From assembly GCA_028015205.1 (NCBI GenBank), contig CM051517.1, positions 61,999,455 through 62,063,454 of the forward strand: a stretch of DNA of 64,000 bases, given 5' to 3'. The notes beneath the pieces are model-generated. The model was not told the origin of the DNA. It searched no databases and worked only from the letters and a program-made list of their open reading frames with translations. Within the stretch, counting starts at the first letter, position 1; every line of letters begins with the position of its first letter. The DNA comes from Mytilisepta virgata (Eukaryota > Mollusca > Bivalvia > Mytilida > Mytilidae). The translations under genes and the position numbers were made by a program. Positions 27,929 to 35,087 of this stretch are shown here, piece after piece.

Positions 27929-30900
27929 TTAACACATGTAACTGCTGCCGAAAGCTGTGAGGTGGGAAACAAAAATACCTTTTAATGGGAAATTGTAATT
28001 TTGAACAAACGAAAGTACTGATTAAAAAAAACCCATATTTTCAGGTCATAGTTCACATACAGTAGATGCTTTGGTTACAGAGGCTAGACCATTCAATAGA
28101 GCGTAAGTTTATGACATTTGGGAATTCTTGAAATATTAACTAATAATTACATTACTTGTTTGTTTCATTGAAATCTGTAATTTTTATTGGAAGACGCTTG
28201 TCACATGGTTCTGAAAGTTTTATAACCCAATAAAAGTCAAAATCTTGTTTATCACATACTTTCATGACGACGACAAGGCAGTGGAGTAATATTTTTAGAC
28301 AAAACAGAGAAAAGTTTTAAATTACAGTCAATTTTTTCACTTGTGAAATATAAAAGGTAATTATAAGAATTGAATGCATCATTTTAGTAGTTTTATAGGA
28401 TGGCAAAAGTCTTGACGGGGCACACATTTTTAGCTCACCTGACCCAAAGGGTCAAGTGAGCTTTTCTCATCACTTGGCGTCCGTCGTCCGTTAACTTTTA
28501 CAAAAATCTTCTCCTCTGAAACTACTGGGCCAAATGGAACCAAACTTGGCCAAAAGCATCATTAGGGTATCTGGTTTAAAAAATATGTCCGATTACCCAG
28601 CCTGCCAACCAACATGGCCGACATGGCTAAAAATAGAACATAGGGGTAAACTGTAGTTTTTGGCTTATATCTCAAAAACTAAGGCATTTAGAGCAAAACT
28701 GACGGGGTAAAAATGTTCATCAGGTCAAGATCTACTTGCCAAGAAATTTTCAGACGAATCGGTCAACCCTTAGTTGGGTTATTGCCCCTGAATTGTTAAT
28801 TTTAAGGAAATTTTGCAGTTTTAGGTTATTATCTTGAATATTATTATAGATAAAGGCAAACTGTAAACAGCAAAAATGTTCAACAAAGTAAGATCTACAA
28901 ATAAGTCAAGATGACCAAAATCATTGATTGACCCCTTATAGGAGTTTTTGTTCTTTAAAGACGGCATCCAACGTAAACTTTCCTTTAAAGATCATTTCCT
29001 CTGAAACCACTGGGCCAATTGGGACCGAACTTTGATTGAATGATCCTTGGGTGGTCCCCTTCCAAAATTATGTCTGGCATTCCCGACTTCCAACCGACAT
29101 GGCTGCTGTTACTAAAAATAGAAAAAGGGGGGATGAATTTCAAAAATCTTCTTCTATGAAACTACAAGGCCAATTGGAACCAAACTTGGCAGTAATGGTC
29201 CTTAGGAGGTTCTCTTTCAGAAATATGTCCGATGACCCAGACTGTTAACCAAGATGGCCGCCACAGCCGAACTTAGTTTAACATAGGGTCCTGTGGGAAA
29301 TTCATTGAAAAATCTTCTTGTCTGAAACCACTTGACATATTGGAACCAAACTTGGCAGCATTGGTTCTTAGGAGGTCCTCTTTCAGAAATGTGTTGGATT
29401 TCGTGGACTATGAACCAAGATGGCCACGACAGCCAAACTTAGTTTAACTCAGGACCCTATGGGAAATTCACTCAAAAATGTTTTCGTCTGAAACTACTGA
29501 GCCCATTGGAACTAAAGTTGGCAGCATTGGTCCTTAGATGGTCCTCTTTCAGAATGATGTCAGATCACCTGGATTGTCAACCAAAATTGCCGCCACGGCC
29601 GAACTTAGTTAAATATAAGATCCTATGGGAAAATTCATTTAAAAATCTTCTTGTCTGAAACAATTTAGCCAGTTGGAACAAGACTTAGCTGTAATTGTCC
29701 TTAGATGGTTCTCTTTTTTAAAATGTGTCCATTGACCTGGACTGTCAACCAAGATGGCTGCCACTTAATTTAACATAGAACCCTATAGAAAAACCAGCCA
29801 AATTTACTGCAACACTTAAATTTTTAGTCCTGCTCAAGATGAAAAGTTTAATCCAGGTGAGCGATACAGGCTCTTGAGAGCCTCTAGTTTATATGAAGCG
29901 ATTCTGCGTTTCATACAAAATGTGCTTCGGTCAAGGCTTTTACACCCCAATAAAACTACAAAAATGAAGCATTTAATTCTTAAATAAACCAGAGTAGAAT
30001 ATCTTAGAAAATATGGAACTCCAGCAAGTTTTCCTTTCCAATGTTTATCAAGTTACAACGATCATAATATATTTTTCAAATCATAGTTATGTTTGAAGGG
30101 AACGTAATTTATATAATATTTTTTATTGTGACATCATTAAGTAAATAATTGTTTGTGAGCTGTACTTAAAAATTTATTATATATTTTTCAGAATTTTACA
30201 TCAGATTATTACCAACATACAGTGTAATGATTTACTCAGTCCTATCAAAATGGTGATGAACTGTCGGAGAAGACTCAGAACAAAAAGTAGACATAGAAGT
30301 ATATACAGAGACATACTATTCTTGGCATTAGTGGCTTGTGGTCGAGAAAATATTGATTGTGGTATGTCTTCTGAAGGATATTAATAATATTTATTTAATA
30401 ACAAACTATGACAGTCCTTTAAACTGGATTTTCCAACGGATAAAATTTCAAAACTTTCCTAATTTTGACCTGGATTAGAATTTGTCAGAAATGTGTTAGG
30501 TATGGGATACTTGAGGTTGTTTTAAACAAATTAAGACAAAAATGAACCAACTAATTTATTTATTAGACCCCACTTGCAGAGTGGTGGATATACTGAATAT
30601 CCCTGTCTGTTCTTCTGTCCTGCCACTAAGCTTGTGTATCCAATTAGTAATTCATCTTTTGGCAGATTTTTATTCATATTTTGTATCATGGTTTGGCATG
30701 ACCTGAACATAAATGTGCATATTATACCGATTTCACGGTTGATCGATTTTGTCTGATTACCTTTTGTAAGCTAGTAGTCATTCATCTTTTTGTAGATTTT
30801 GTTCATATTTGGTATGGTTTTGAACATTACCAAAACAAGTGCATATTTTTACTGATTTTATGGTTGATTGATTTTTCCAAGAGTTATAAATCTTTTCTTT

Positions 30901-33493
30901 TATCTTGTCTTGATATCACAATTGAGCAAGTAGTCATTCATCCTTGTTTTTTTTTGATGGACTTTGTTTACATTTTGACAGATGGGTAGCGAGTTAGGTT
31001 GTAGTAGCATGACAATACATGCATTTTCATCTGTTATTAAAATCTTGTGCACGAGAGCTAGATCAAATAAACTTTGAGGAAATATGATTATCAAAACCTA
31101 AAAAATGAATATGTACACTAGGGGAATTGAAATTGGAATCCTCTTTTACTTGGGTAAGTGTAACTTAAGCTGTAGTTCTGACTAGTAGGGATTTATGTCA
31201 ATTATTTATACACTCATATCCTTACCTACCCACCGGGTAGTTCAATAAATGAACTGTTTAGGGACAAGATCAAAAGTTCAATGTAGGATAAAAAACTTAA
31301 TTCACATATTTTTTTCAGTGACATCCTCAACAATGTATGTTTGTTTTGTATATTGACTTAGACATCACTCGAATATGTATTTTTCAATCCGAAAATCGAT
31401 GTTGGATAACAAAACTTGCAGCGATTTTTATCCTCCCACCCCCAAACTATTTGAATTAAGTTTTTTATCCTACATTGAACTTTTGATCTCGTTCCTTATT
31501 AACATAGAGTTGGTGTTTAATATTTAAGTGTCATATATTCAAGTTCTGGAATGATTTTTTAGGGTTAGGTTGCTAAGCAACCAAAACCCTTATGCCGTCG
31601 GTCGTTTGGTTAGACAATGAAGGAAACTTTGGAAATCTGGTGTTTTGTGGAAAAAGTTGGACCAGAAGTTTTTGAAACTATGTTTTTATGAGTAAATATG
31701 CAAGCTTATCTAGGATTGAAGCTTAAGCAAGGCTAGTTAAGCAGCTTTTTATCTCGATTTTGAGATGACACATGCGCAAAGAAACCTCCATAGTTTTCGA
31801 ATTACGACTATGTTTATATTGGAATATCATATAAGAAAATAAACATTTCGCGGTAAAATAGTCCTAATATTTGTTGTTGCTGGTGCAGTTGTTTTTTAAT
31901 AGAAATGTAACTGAAACACACCGAGAAGTGTAATTGTCCAGTTATTTAATAAAAGATGTGTGTTTTATTGACGATTTCCTTTTTGTTTTGAAAGCCGTGT
32001 AAAGTATTCGCACCTTTTAAAGTGTACAATGCTATCGGCGTAAGGATTTTGAATGTTTACATTTGCACGGATATTTTGGGAAGGATTACAATCAGGTTTA
32101 TTTTCAAAAGATTTCAAAGGTAAGTTCCATTTTTGTTGTGAACGTGATTGTTAACTTATACAGAACATATTTTGCACATTATTTGCTTATTCTTCTTGTA
32201 ATTCTGATGGTATTTTGTGTATTTTATTAACCTTTTGACCTGATCATCGTGACTTCATTTTGTCAAACCTGTTGGTCAGTGATAGAATTGCATACAGGTT
32301 ATTTGAAATGCCGACAACTTGCACATTAAGATTGAAAAACACTGTGTTTATCATTAATTTAGAAAACGGTATTATCGAAGGTATAATGGGTTTATTTTAA
32401 TTGAAAGCTTGAATGTTTACGTTCTTTTTGTGTATTTGATTAACCTTTTGACCTGATCATCGTGACTTCATTTTGTCAAACCTGTTGGTCAGTGATAGAA
32501 TTGCATACAGGTTATTTGAAATTCCGACAACTTGCACATTACGATTGAAAAACACTGTGTTTATCATTAATTTAGAAAACTGTATTATCGAAGGTATAAT
32601 GGGTTTATTTTAATTGAAAGCTTGAATGTTTACGTTCTGATCTACCTGCACATGCGCAATGTAGTGTAAATAGAAATGACCCCCTTCTACAATTGTCCAA
32701 ACTTTGTCTTTTTATATAACCTTAATAACTTGAAGACCTTTGATTTCTGTTTATTTTAATTCATCAAATCATTATTATGCGTTTGAATTTTAAAAAAAAT
32801 TCAATTTAGAGTGATAATTCAAGAAGCGTTAGCCGACTCGTGCTTTCTTTGATTGATTAGTGCATATTTATGTACAGACATGCGCAGTAAAGTTGAGTAG
32901 TAGAACCTTCAGCTCAGATACACTGTGTTGCGAAAATATACGTTTTAAAAAATCACTGTATATTTTGAAACCAAAGCAATACATATGCTGTCAATTTAAA
33001 AAAAAATCAGTCACCTACCCACAGGAACATTATTATATAATAGACACTTTTTCCGCAGAGCTCGTTAACTTTCATAATTGATATATTTCCTTGTAAATAA
33101 TACTGTTAATAAAAAGAATTCAATACCAAAACCTATTTTGCAATACATTGTACAAACAAAAAGCATTGAAATAATCATCAGCAATGTTTGTACAAATAAA
33201 AGTCAAATGCTAGCAACCTAACCCTACCAGTGCTATGCACTTTGATTAAAATTCCGTTTTAACTCTGCGTATCATATTGCTTACAAATTTTACATGTGCA
33301 GTATGATATATTAAATAATCCATCTGTTATAACTTTTGTGATTATTTATATTACAGATGCATTTGATCGTGAATTCCGCAATGCATTCCTGAAACTCTCC
33401 CAGATGGAAATGAAAAGAACACAGAAAGACGATCGACCTAGAAAAACCAAAGTTATTTGGTGCCGAAAAGTCTTTGGAGAATTAGAAGTCTGA
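1027..33493 (+). CDS. DENND4: DENND4/Crag-type DENN-domain Rab GEF, 3' part (21 exons; 5' end outside window)
   Basis: Proteins of this family activate Rab10-class GTPases in polarised and exocytic membrane traffic (family knowledge; Crag in flies, DENND4A-C in vertebrates). Exons: 1027-1172, 1756-1811, 2412-2474, 3077-3218, 3911-3951, 4966-5110, 5354-5482, 6734-7031, 8255-8443, 9761-9907, 10506-11735, 14671-14905, 15911-15962, 16696-17032, 17538-17766, 18621-18771, 19741-19824, 20307-20415, 28045-28102, 30192-30361, 33357-33493. Every junction is GT/AG and phases match throughout, giving about 1381 residues to TGA. Family landmarks in order: end of the DENN module ([10 protein letters not shown]), a PPR-like helix pair, a long Ser-rich disordered stretch, a CxxC/CxxC segment around YDEEIMAGW, the VPYLSPLV block, [12 protein letters not shown], and AFDREF near the C terminus. 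The MABP domain and most of DENN must lie left of base 1. Gene identity is secure; which vertebrate paralogue is closest is not resolved. Confidence 0.93.
1553..1632 (+). repeat. tRNA-like sequence (degenerate, possible SINE head)
   Basis: TTTAGCTCAGTTGGTAGAGC at 1568 is a good D-arm/A-box, and GGTTCTGGGTTCATG at 1606-1620 resembles a decayed B-box. The acceptor stem and anticodon stem do not form properly, so this is not a functional tRNA gene. Confidence 0.35.
1756..1811 (+). CDS. DENND4: DENND4 exon D2
   Basis: A short acidic linker ([18 protein letters not shown]) between tttag and GTAGGG. It is supported mainly by phase agreement with D1 and D3, since the sequence itself is weakly conserved. 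Confidence 0.8.
1945..2010 (+). repeat. Dispersed repeat with single copy of the 28-bp unit
   Basis: AACAACAAAATGG and GTCAACAATGACATACCAAT match the start of the 28-bp array at 7520-7570, so the array grew from a dispersed repeat of which this is an unexpanded copy. Confidence 0.6.
2176..2386. mobile_element. AGGGCTATTCC-family MITE, G-rich
   Basis: Ends AGGGCTATTCC / GGAATAGCCCT, with an inner arm of poly-G (2202-2228) and GTTGGAAGGCA whose inverse lies at 2345-2362. 211 bp; the right end is 25 nt before exon D3. Confidence 0.75.
2412..2474 (+). CDS. DENND4: DENND4 exon D3
   Basis: Encodes [20 protein letters not shown], the conserved 'PPE..LP.G.KY' linker of DENND4 proteins that continues into YNGFPTL in D4. 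Acceptor gacag, donor GTAAAT. A G-rich MITE ends 25 nt upstream. Confidence 0.9.
2821..3048 (+). repeat. 116-bp tandem duplication
   Basis: AATAATGACTTTGCAAAA occurs at 2821 and 2937, each followed by the same AACCCTTTACTACC and TAAAATAGTGATC stretches; the copies differ by a few bases. It lies at the 3' end of an intron, just before exon D4. Confidence 0.8.
3077..3218 (+). CDS. DENND4: DENND4 exon D4
   Basis: Encodes 47 codons beginning [12 protein letters not shown], followed by a Pro/Ser/Lys-rich linker. Acceptor ttttccag, donor GTAAGA. The upstream intron ends in a 116-bp tandem duplication. Confidence 0.92.
3911..3951 (+). CDS. DENND4: DENND4 exon D5 (small exon)
   Basis: 41 bp encoding [13 protein letters not shown] and the first two bases of the next Lys. 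It is too short to find on its own; acceptor ctttcag, donor GTAAGT and the phase match to D4 and D6 support it. Confidence 0.85.
4534..4705. mobile_element. Truncated relative of the TTAA-ended MITE
   Basis: GTGTCCGGACCATA, AATGACCACG, GGTAATTATC and AGCAACCATCGGAAA match the left two thirds of the 279-bp element with much divergence; no right end is visible. Confidence 0.55.
4966..5110 (+). CDS. DENND4: DENND4 exon D6 (helical repeat region)
   Basis: Encodes [19 protein letters not shown] then a helix ending in [14 protein letters not shown]. This leads into the PPR-like repeat of the family. Acceptor atttacag, donor GTGAGG. Confidence 0.92.
5354..5482 (+). CDS. DENND4: DENND4 exon D7 (PPR-like motif)
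   Basis: 43 codons. [12 protein letters not shown] and [18 protein letters not shown] have the helix-turn-helix pattern and 'G..PN..TY' ending of a pentatricopeptide repeat, as in DENND4A-C. Donor GTAAGC after TYGYYNK. Confidence 0.93.
5844..6108 (+). mobile_element. tRNA-derived SINE with target duplication
   Basis: The body 5855-6097 is flanked by identical 11-bp repeats TCAATTCAGCC (5844-5854, 6098-6108). The head resembles a class II (Ser/Leu-like) tRNA: A box TGGCCGAGTGG at 5866, B box GAGTTCGAATC at 5933. The tail is an AAACAAACAAAA run. Other copies are near 45.2, 54.0, 55.1 and 56.5 kb, all on the - strand. Confidence 0.85.
6109..6400 (+). repeat. Dispersed repeat family R8
   Basis: Marked by CATAATACGGAAAGCCTG, TACGCTAAAGACCCC and a 3' part GAAATATTTGCCACTGGATG. 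Related pieces occur at 10236-10375, 39105-39155, 42062-42200 and 59838-60110. No coding content or clear termini. Confidence 0.55.
6734..7031 (+). CDS. DENND4: DENND4 exon D8
   Basis: Starts AVFEGTWP, continuing TYGYYNK of D7, then [18 protein letters not shown], a conserved block. RRRSVS followed by acidic, Ser-rich sequence fits a basophilic-kinase site (inference). The rest is a polar linker. The exon frame is the one giving AVFEGTW; another open frame across it is spurious. Confidence 0.92.
7549..7940 (+). repeat. 28-bp minisatellite, 14 units
   Basis: Unit GGTCAACAATGACATAC plus (T/C)(A/C)AATCATGAAA, 14 head-to-tail copies with only a few variable positions and no spacers. It lies in the intron between D8 and D9. 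Confidence 0.92.
8255..8443 (+). CDS. DENND4: DENND4 exon D9 (disordered linker)
   Basis: About 62 codons of polar, Glu/Lys/Ser-rich sequence ([15 protein letters not shown]...) with no recognisable domain. Acceptor tttaag, donor GTGAGT; phases agree with D8 and D10. Confidence 0.85.
8444..9760 (+). other. DENND4 intron D9-D10, no clear features
   Basis: AT-rich intron. The part at 9547-9640 (TCTCACCCTAG..., ...GTGAGAAAAAT) resembles 62085-62165 weakly. Nothing else is recognised. Confidence 0.5.
9761..9907 (+). CDS. DENND4: DENND4 exon D10
   Basis: About 48 codons: an acidic start, then [20 protein letters not shown], a basic-Ser stretch resembling a recurrent regulatory motif in DENND4 linkers. 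Acceptor cttcag, donor GTAAGT. Confidence 0.88.
10236..10375 (+). repeat. Fragment of repeat family R8
   Basis: ACGCTAAAGACTCCTCTGTAG and TCGAAAAAGAGTAGGCTAAA match the middle of the 6109-6400 copy. Confidence 0.5.
10506..11735 (+). CDS. DENND4: DENND4 exon D11 (1.23-kb exon, disordered Ser-rich region)
   Basis: By far the largest exon: 409 complete codons, rich in Ser, Thr, Asn, Asp and Glu and without a fold. Near the end come [21 protein letters not shown] and [13 protein letters not shown], probably amphipathic helices, then [11 protein letters not shown], a basophilic-kinase/14-3-3-like site (inference). Acceptor tgtag; true donor GTAAGT at 11736, since the frame after it is intron. Confidence 0.92.
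11888..12055. repeat. Long imperfect inverted repeat
   Basis: The inner arms ATTTTACTGTCGCAAAT / ATTTGCGACAGTAAAAT (11933 and 11992) and TTTACCTGGC / GCCAGGTAAA are perfect. Outside them TTTGATGTggTTCCTG and GGGAATAAC pair with 12012-12052. The total arm is about 75 bp with a short loop near 11970, in the intron 150 bp after exon D11. Confidence 0.8.
13225..13440 (+). repeat. Dispersed repeat, inverse copy at 57.4 kb
   Basis: TTCTGCAGAGCAG, AGACTGAACAGGCAGTA, TTGTTTGGAGTC and GAAAAGTACTTTTG recur in reverse order and strand at 57395-57610. Short open frames sharing a YRLNRQY-like peptide come from this similarity. Confidence 0.65.
14108..14475. mobile_element. CTACTGTGTGTC-ended MITE, copy 1
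   Basis: 368 bp with 12-bp terminal inverted repeats CTACTGTGTGTC / GACACACAGTAG. A diverged copy of similar length in the same orientation is at 54719-55084. It lies in the intron before D12. Confidence 0.75.
14665..14673 (+). promoter_or_regulatory. DENND4: Tandem NAGNAG splice acceptor of exon D12
   Basis: The intron ends aatagcag: TAG at 14668-14670 is followed by CAG at 14671-14673. Both keep frame and differ by one Ala codon in the product. Confidence 0.6.
14671..14905 (+). CDS. DENND4: DENND4 exon D12 (first half of CxxC module)
   Basis: Encodes [15 protein letters not shown]..., then [19 protein letters not shown] and [10 protein letters not shown]. This is the highly conserved DENND4 Cys module, whose second CxxC lies in D13. 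The acceptor is a tandem tag-cag, so the exon may begin at 14671 or 14674. Confidence 0.93.
15375..15740 (-). repeat. Dispersed repeat, inverse copy at 35.8 kb
   Basis: CAAATGATTCAGAATTGGGG, AATTTCCAAT, AGAAAACATAAAAATT and GAGTTACCTCCCTTT recur on the opposite strand at 35815-36190, over about 370 bp with moderate divergence. Confidence 0.7.
15911..15962 (+). CDS. DENND4: DENND4 exon D13 (second half of CxxC module)
   Basis: 52 bp encoding [17 protein letters not shown]. Its Cys pair completes the probable zinc-binding knuckle begun in D12. Acceptor ttttccag, donor GTTTGT (non-consensus at +3). Confidence 0.9.
16503..16588 (+). repeat. Interstitial telomere-like repeat
   Basis: A degenerate run of TTAGGG-like units: TTTAGGGTTAGG, TTTTAGGGTTAGG, TTAGGTTAGGGTTAG. 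It lies in the intron about 110 bp before exon D14. Confidence 0.75.
16696..17032 (+). CDS. DENND4: DENND4 exon D14
   Basis: 112 codons beginning [16 protein letters not shown], then a Ser/Pro-rich disordered segment. Acceptor ctttcag, donor GTATGT inside TCCAATA|GT; the open frame continues into the intron but is not coding. Confidence 0.88.
17538..17766 (+). CDS. DENND4: DENND4 exon D15
   Basis: About 75 codons ending in [14 protein letters not shown], leading to the conserved C-terminal block in D16. The acceptor is a weak aaaaag with few pyrimidines, but phases on both sides agree. The following intron opens directly into a mobile element at about 17793. Confidence 0.85.
17793..18455 (+). 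mobile_element. CATGGCTATAGGC-family element with two core units
   Basis: Starts near CACCATGGCTATAGGCAAAG, followed by CCGTCGTCCATCGTCCG and two core units beginning about GATTGTAACCAAACTTGG (17889) and GATTGTAACCAAAGTTGG (18205). Ends uncertain. The core resembles those of the CTCACCTG family. Confidence 0.6.
18621..18771 (+). CDS. DENND4: DENND4 exon D16 (VPYLSPLV block)
   Basis: Encodes [18 protein letters not shown] and [12 protein letters not shown], the strongest C-terminal signature of DENND4 proteins. Acceptor atttcag, donor GTGAGT. Confidence 0.94.
19273..19535 (+). mobile_element. CCCCCCGC-family Helentron-like element
   Basis: 263 bp. The 5' end TATACCCCCCGC folds on GGGGGGGTATA; GCGGGGGG near 19493 repeats the 5' end inverted; hairpin GTGAGC-TTT-GCTCAC at 19510-19524; the end is CTAG at 19532, followed by a T run. 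Non-coding. Confidence 0.7.
19741..19824 (+). CDS. DENND4: DENND4 exon D17
   Basis: 28 codons, [20 protein letters not shown]..., directly extending FWNL of D16 as in the family (WNLVWYF-R). Phase 0 on both sides; donor GTATGT. Confidence 0.92.
20307..20415 (+). CDS. DENND4: DENND4 exon D18
   Basis: Encodes [17 protein letters not shown] and FPMYKAWNE. Acceptor attccag, donor GTGAGT. It is followed by the largest intron (7.6 kb), which is almost all repeats. Confidence 0.92.
20595..21480 (+). mobile_element. TATACGACCGC-family element, two overlapping 5' parts
   Basis: Hairpin ends ATACAACCGCAAAATTTTTG (20596) and ATACGACCGCAAAATTTTTG (20984) each open a copy. A GTCGTCGTC run and ~160-bp core units (TTGGTTTTCGCACAATAAC) follow. 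The first copy is cut at about 20982 by the second, and the second fades at about 21430. The rest resumes beyond the 21607 insertion. Confidence 0.75.
21607..23293 (+). mobile_element. TAGGGTTAGGTTGCTA element, copy 1
   Basis: TAGGGTTAGGTTGCTA at 21607 and its inverse at 23257-23272 enclose 1666 bp; identity to copy 2 continues through hairpin GGTGC-TAT-GCACT to TTTGATT at 23293. It holds a 213-bp tandem duplication (22261 and 22474). No coding sequence is seen. Near-identical to 31560-33247. Confidence 0.85.
23400..24400 (+). mobile_element. TATACGACCGC-family remnant with poly-G tracts, 3' end
   Basis: G runs near 23418, 23597, 24040, 24060 and 24290 alternate with T runs; GGGCCCAGTTTTCAAGTTGG at 23520 is family core. 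The 3' end is GCGGTCGTAT (24370-24379), then GCTGCGCCCAGCGGAGC and the end near 24400. Confidence 0.65.
24411..25362 (+). mobile_element. TATACGACCGC-family element, left half (interrupted)
   Basis: Collinear and nearly identical to about 39953-40903 of the intact copy. It is broken after GAAGC+TTTTT by the element at 25363-26904 and continues at 26905. Its reading frames are shadows of core repeats. Confidence 0.8.
25363..26904 (+). mobile_element. CTCACCTG-family Helentron-like element, copy A (nested)
   Basis: 5' AGCTCACCTG, inverse CAGGTGAGC at 26871, hairpin AGGCTCTTGAGAGCCT at 26885-26900, end CTAG at 26901. The core has eight units of 166-167 bp, with AATGGAATG at 25478, 25644, 25811, 25978, 26143, 26309, 26475 and 26642. 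It is inserted in the TATACGACCGC-family element, whose unoccupied site is at 40901. Non-coding. Confidence 0.88.
26905..27490 (+). mobile_element. TATACGACCGC-family element, right half
   Basis: Continues 24411-25362 after the insertion; matches 40904-41610. CAATTGCACAGTATTGCGCAA repeats near 27090 and 27118. The 3' end GCGGTCGTAT then GCTGCGCCCAGCGGAGC is at 27461-27488. Confidence 0.8.
27806..27956 (+). repeat. Two (TA)n tracts with a duplicated spacer
   Basis: TA runs of about 42 and 57 bp, each followed by the same 22-bp sequence beginning AGTTTTAACACATGTAACTG. It lies 90 bp before exon D19. Confidence 0.9.
28045..28102 (+). CDS. DENND4: DENND4 exon D19
   Basis: 58 bp encoding [18 protein letters not shown]. 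Acceptor ttttcag, donor GTAAGT. It sits as a small island between two repeat blocks; phase links it to D18 and D20. Confidence 0.88.
28432..29887 (+). mobile_element. CTCACCTG-family element, copy B
   Basis: 5' AGCTCACCTG, inverse CAGGTGAGC at 29854, hairpin AGGCTCTTGAGAGCCT at 29868-29883, end CTAG at 29884, then TTT. The core repeats CTGAAACYACT at 29158, 29324, 29490 and 29657 (166-167 bp), with longer, more diverged units before. It lies in intron D19-D20. Confidence 0.85.
30192..30361 (+). CDS. DENND4: DENND4 exon D20
   Basis: 56 codons: [20 protein letters not shown], then [19 protein letters not shown], a conserved C-terminal helix pair. Acceptor tttttcag, donor GTATGT. Confidence 0.93.
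30566..30880 (+). repeat. Degenerate repeated stretch
   Basis: TAGTAATTCATCTTTTGGCAG (30644) and TAGTCATTCATCTTTTTGTAG (30775) start similar ~130-bp units; GTAGTCATTCATCC recurs near 30930. Ends unclear; possibly a decayed core array. Confidence 0.4.
31261..31495. mobile_element. Foldback MITE with ~45-bp arms
   Basis: GGGACAAGATCAAAAGTTCA at 31261 and its near-perfect inverse ending 31495 continue inward through ATGTAGGATAAAAAACTTAA. 235 bp, in intron D20-D21. Confidence 0.8.
31560..33247 (+). mobile_element. TAGGGTTAGGTTGCTA element, copy 2
   Basis: Near-identical to 21607-23293, including the inverted motif (33211-33226), the 213-bp internal duplication and the hairpin AGTGC-TAT-GCACT before TTTGATT. 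The few differences are single-base changes. It lies in the last intron of DENND4, in the same orientation as copy 1. Confidence 0.87.
33357..33493 (+). CDS. DENND4: DENND4 exon D21 (terminal exon with stop)
   Basis: Encodes [18 protein letters not shown]... and ends [11 protein letters not shown] then TGA at 33491-33493. The family C terminus has the same DAFDRE start. Acceptor attacag. A 1.67-kb mobile element ends about 110 bp upstream. Confidence 0.93.
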
Positions 33494-35080
33494 AGCCAAA
33501 AAGAAAACCGAACATGAGACAGTATATTTACTGGAAGAAATTATGTGCTCATTTGTATTTGTTGTAATTATAGAAATTATGTGCTCAGTACAATTTGTCC
33601 AAAATAGAAATAATGATCGTACTATATGAGGGCAGTTTAGATAAAAATTTAATACCCCTGTTATTTTGGACTTAGTACTGTAAGTGTTGAAATATAAAAA
33701 TTTGGTTCAAAATTGTGACAAAAAGAGAACATAGGATATGGGATGTTGTACATGTGTAGGATGTTAACATTTTATATTAAAAGTGGAAAAATGTGGGGAA
33801 ATATTTAAAAATTATTGTCAACATTAAATGAGAATAATAATAAATTAATTTATTCTTACAAAATGATAGAATCTGTTTTAGATTGTATACATAATGGACT
33901 TGGTAGGCAACTTTAATTGGTAGCAATATATTTTATCTGTGATAAAAATAACTCTGCTGTGGTGTATGACCTTGCCGTATTTGTTGTGAAACTCGCCATT
34001 TTTGAGTGTGGTGCTTTATTTCCTTCATTTTCAGCCTACATATTTTTGCATATGATGGTCGAACAATTATTTGTATATGTTGCATTGTAATTTAGAATCA
34101 GAGGATGTAATAATTATTTCATATAGTGCAAGGACAATTTTTTGATTTTTTTCATATTTTCAAACAATTTCAGGGTTTTTTTGCTTATCCAAGAATAATG
34201 TGTGTAGCTTTATGACTCAACTTTCATTTTTAGTCGGATGCATAATAGAGCCTTATAGTTTTCATGTGAGTAGGGCAAAAATTAGATATTTAGGGCAGAT
34301 ATTTCTAGTCTGAATCTCCGAAAAATAGCATTTTTTGTCAATTTGCTTTTGTCATTTTACATGTAGATATATTCTGTAAATTCAGAAAATGTTGCGTGCA
34401 TTTATTATTGCGATTTTGTCATTTTAGACCAGAATGCGATTTAAATTTTTGCGATATTGAGAAAAATCTCACCTCATTCATATAAAAAATACCAAAATGA
34501 AAATTTAAATTATTGTGATTACAACCCTGTCGCATTTTTTACAATAATAAAAACATTGCAATAATTTCTGAATTTACAGTAATGAATTGAATGCCATTTT
34601 GTTCTATATACTGTTGTTGATTTGCATCCATGGGAACTGAACCTCTGAATACACAATGATGCTAATCATAGAAAAGATATACAAAGCATTTGTTTAGAAA
34701 TAACTAGTTAAAATAGGAATGGAACAAAAGCCTGATCTTTTACCAGGAAATTTGGAATTAGTTCAATGTATTATTAAAATGAGTTGTATTACGTGTATTA
34801 AAGCATTTGCTTTATGACAGTCCTAACTTCAAAATGATTTTGCATCTTAAAAATAAAACAATGACAAAAATGACTTTTACACTTTGATCTTTACTCACCA
34901 GATTAAGTATAAAAATTTAATTACAAACAGAAAAACTTTTGCGAAGTTGGTTACTTTTTGCATTTTGCTGTCTGTAAACCTCAGTCCACTGAATGGATTT
35001 TTCAAAATATGAGTACTATAATCAACTTGAATAGATGCAATTAGCTAAGTCCTAACGTGGGCAAGTGAACTAATTATGTC
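33494..35080 (+). other. DENND4 3' UTR and downstream AT-rich sequence
   Basis: No open frames or genes. AATAAA occurs at 33839 and again near 34553 and 34852, but in this AT-rich DNA none can be called the real polyadenylation signal. It contains the MITE at 34374-34579. Confidence 0.5.
34374..34579. mobile_element. CTGTAAATTCAGAAA-ended foldback MITE
   Basis: The left arm CTGTAAATTCAGAAA then TTTATTATTGCG pairs with the right arm ending TTTCTGAATTTACAG; the arms span about 50 bp with mismatches. 206 bp. Confidence 0.75.
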
Positions 35081-35087
35081 TATTTTT

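Noticed and set aside
32860..33081. 73-residue frame in the 1.67-kb element
   Set aside because: It is the only frame of note, lacks any domain, and the first twin does not preserve a longer product; the element seems non-coding.
33839..33844. AATAAA as DENND4 polyadenylation signal
   Set aside because: Not called as a terminator: the region is so AT-rich that several such hexamers occur and no cleavage evidence exists.
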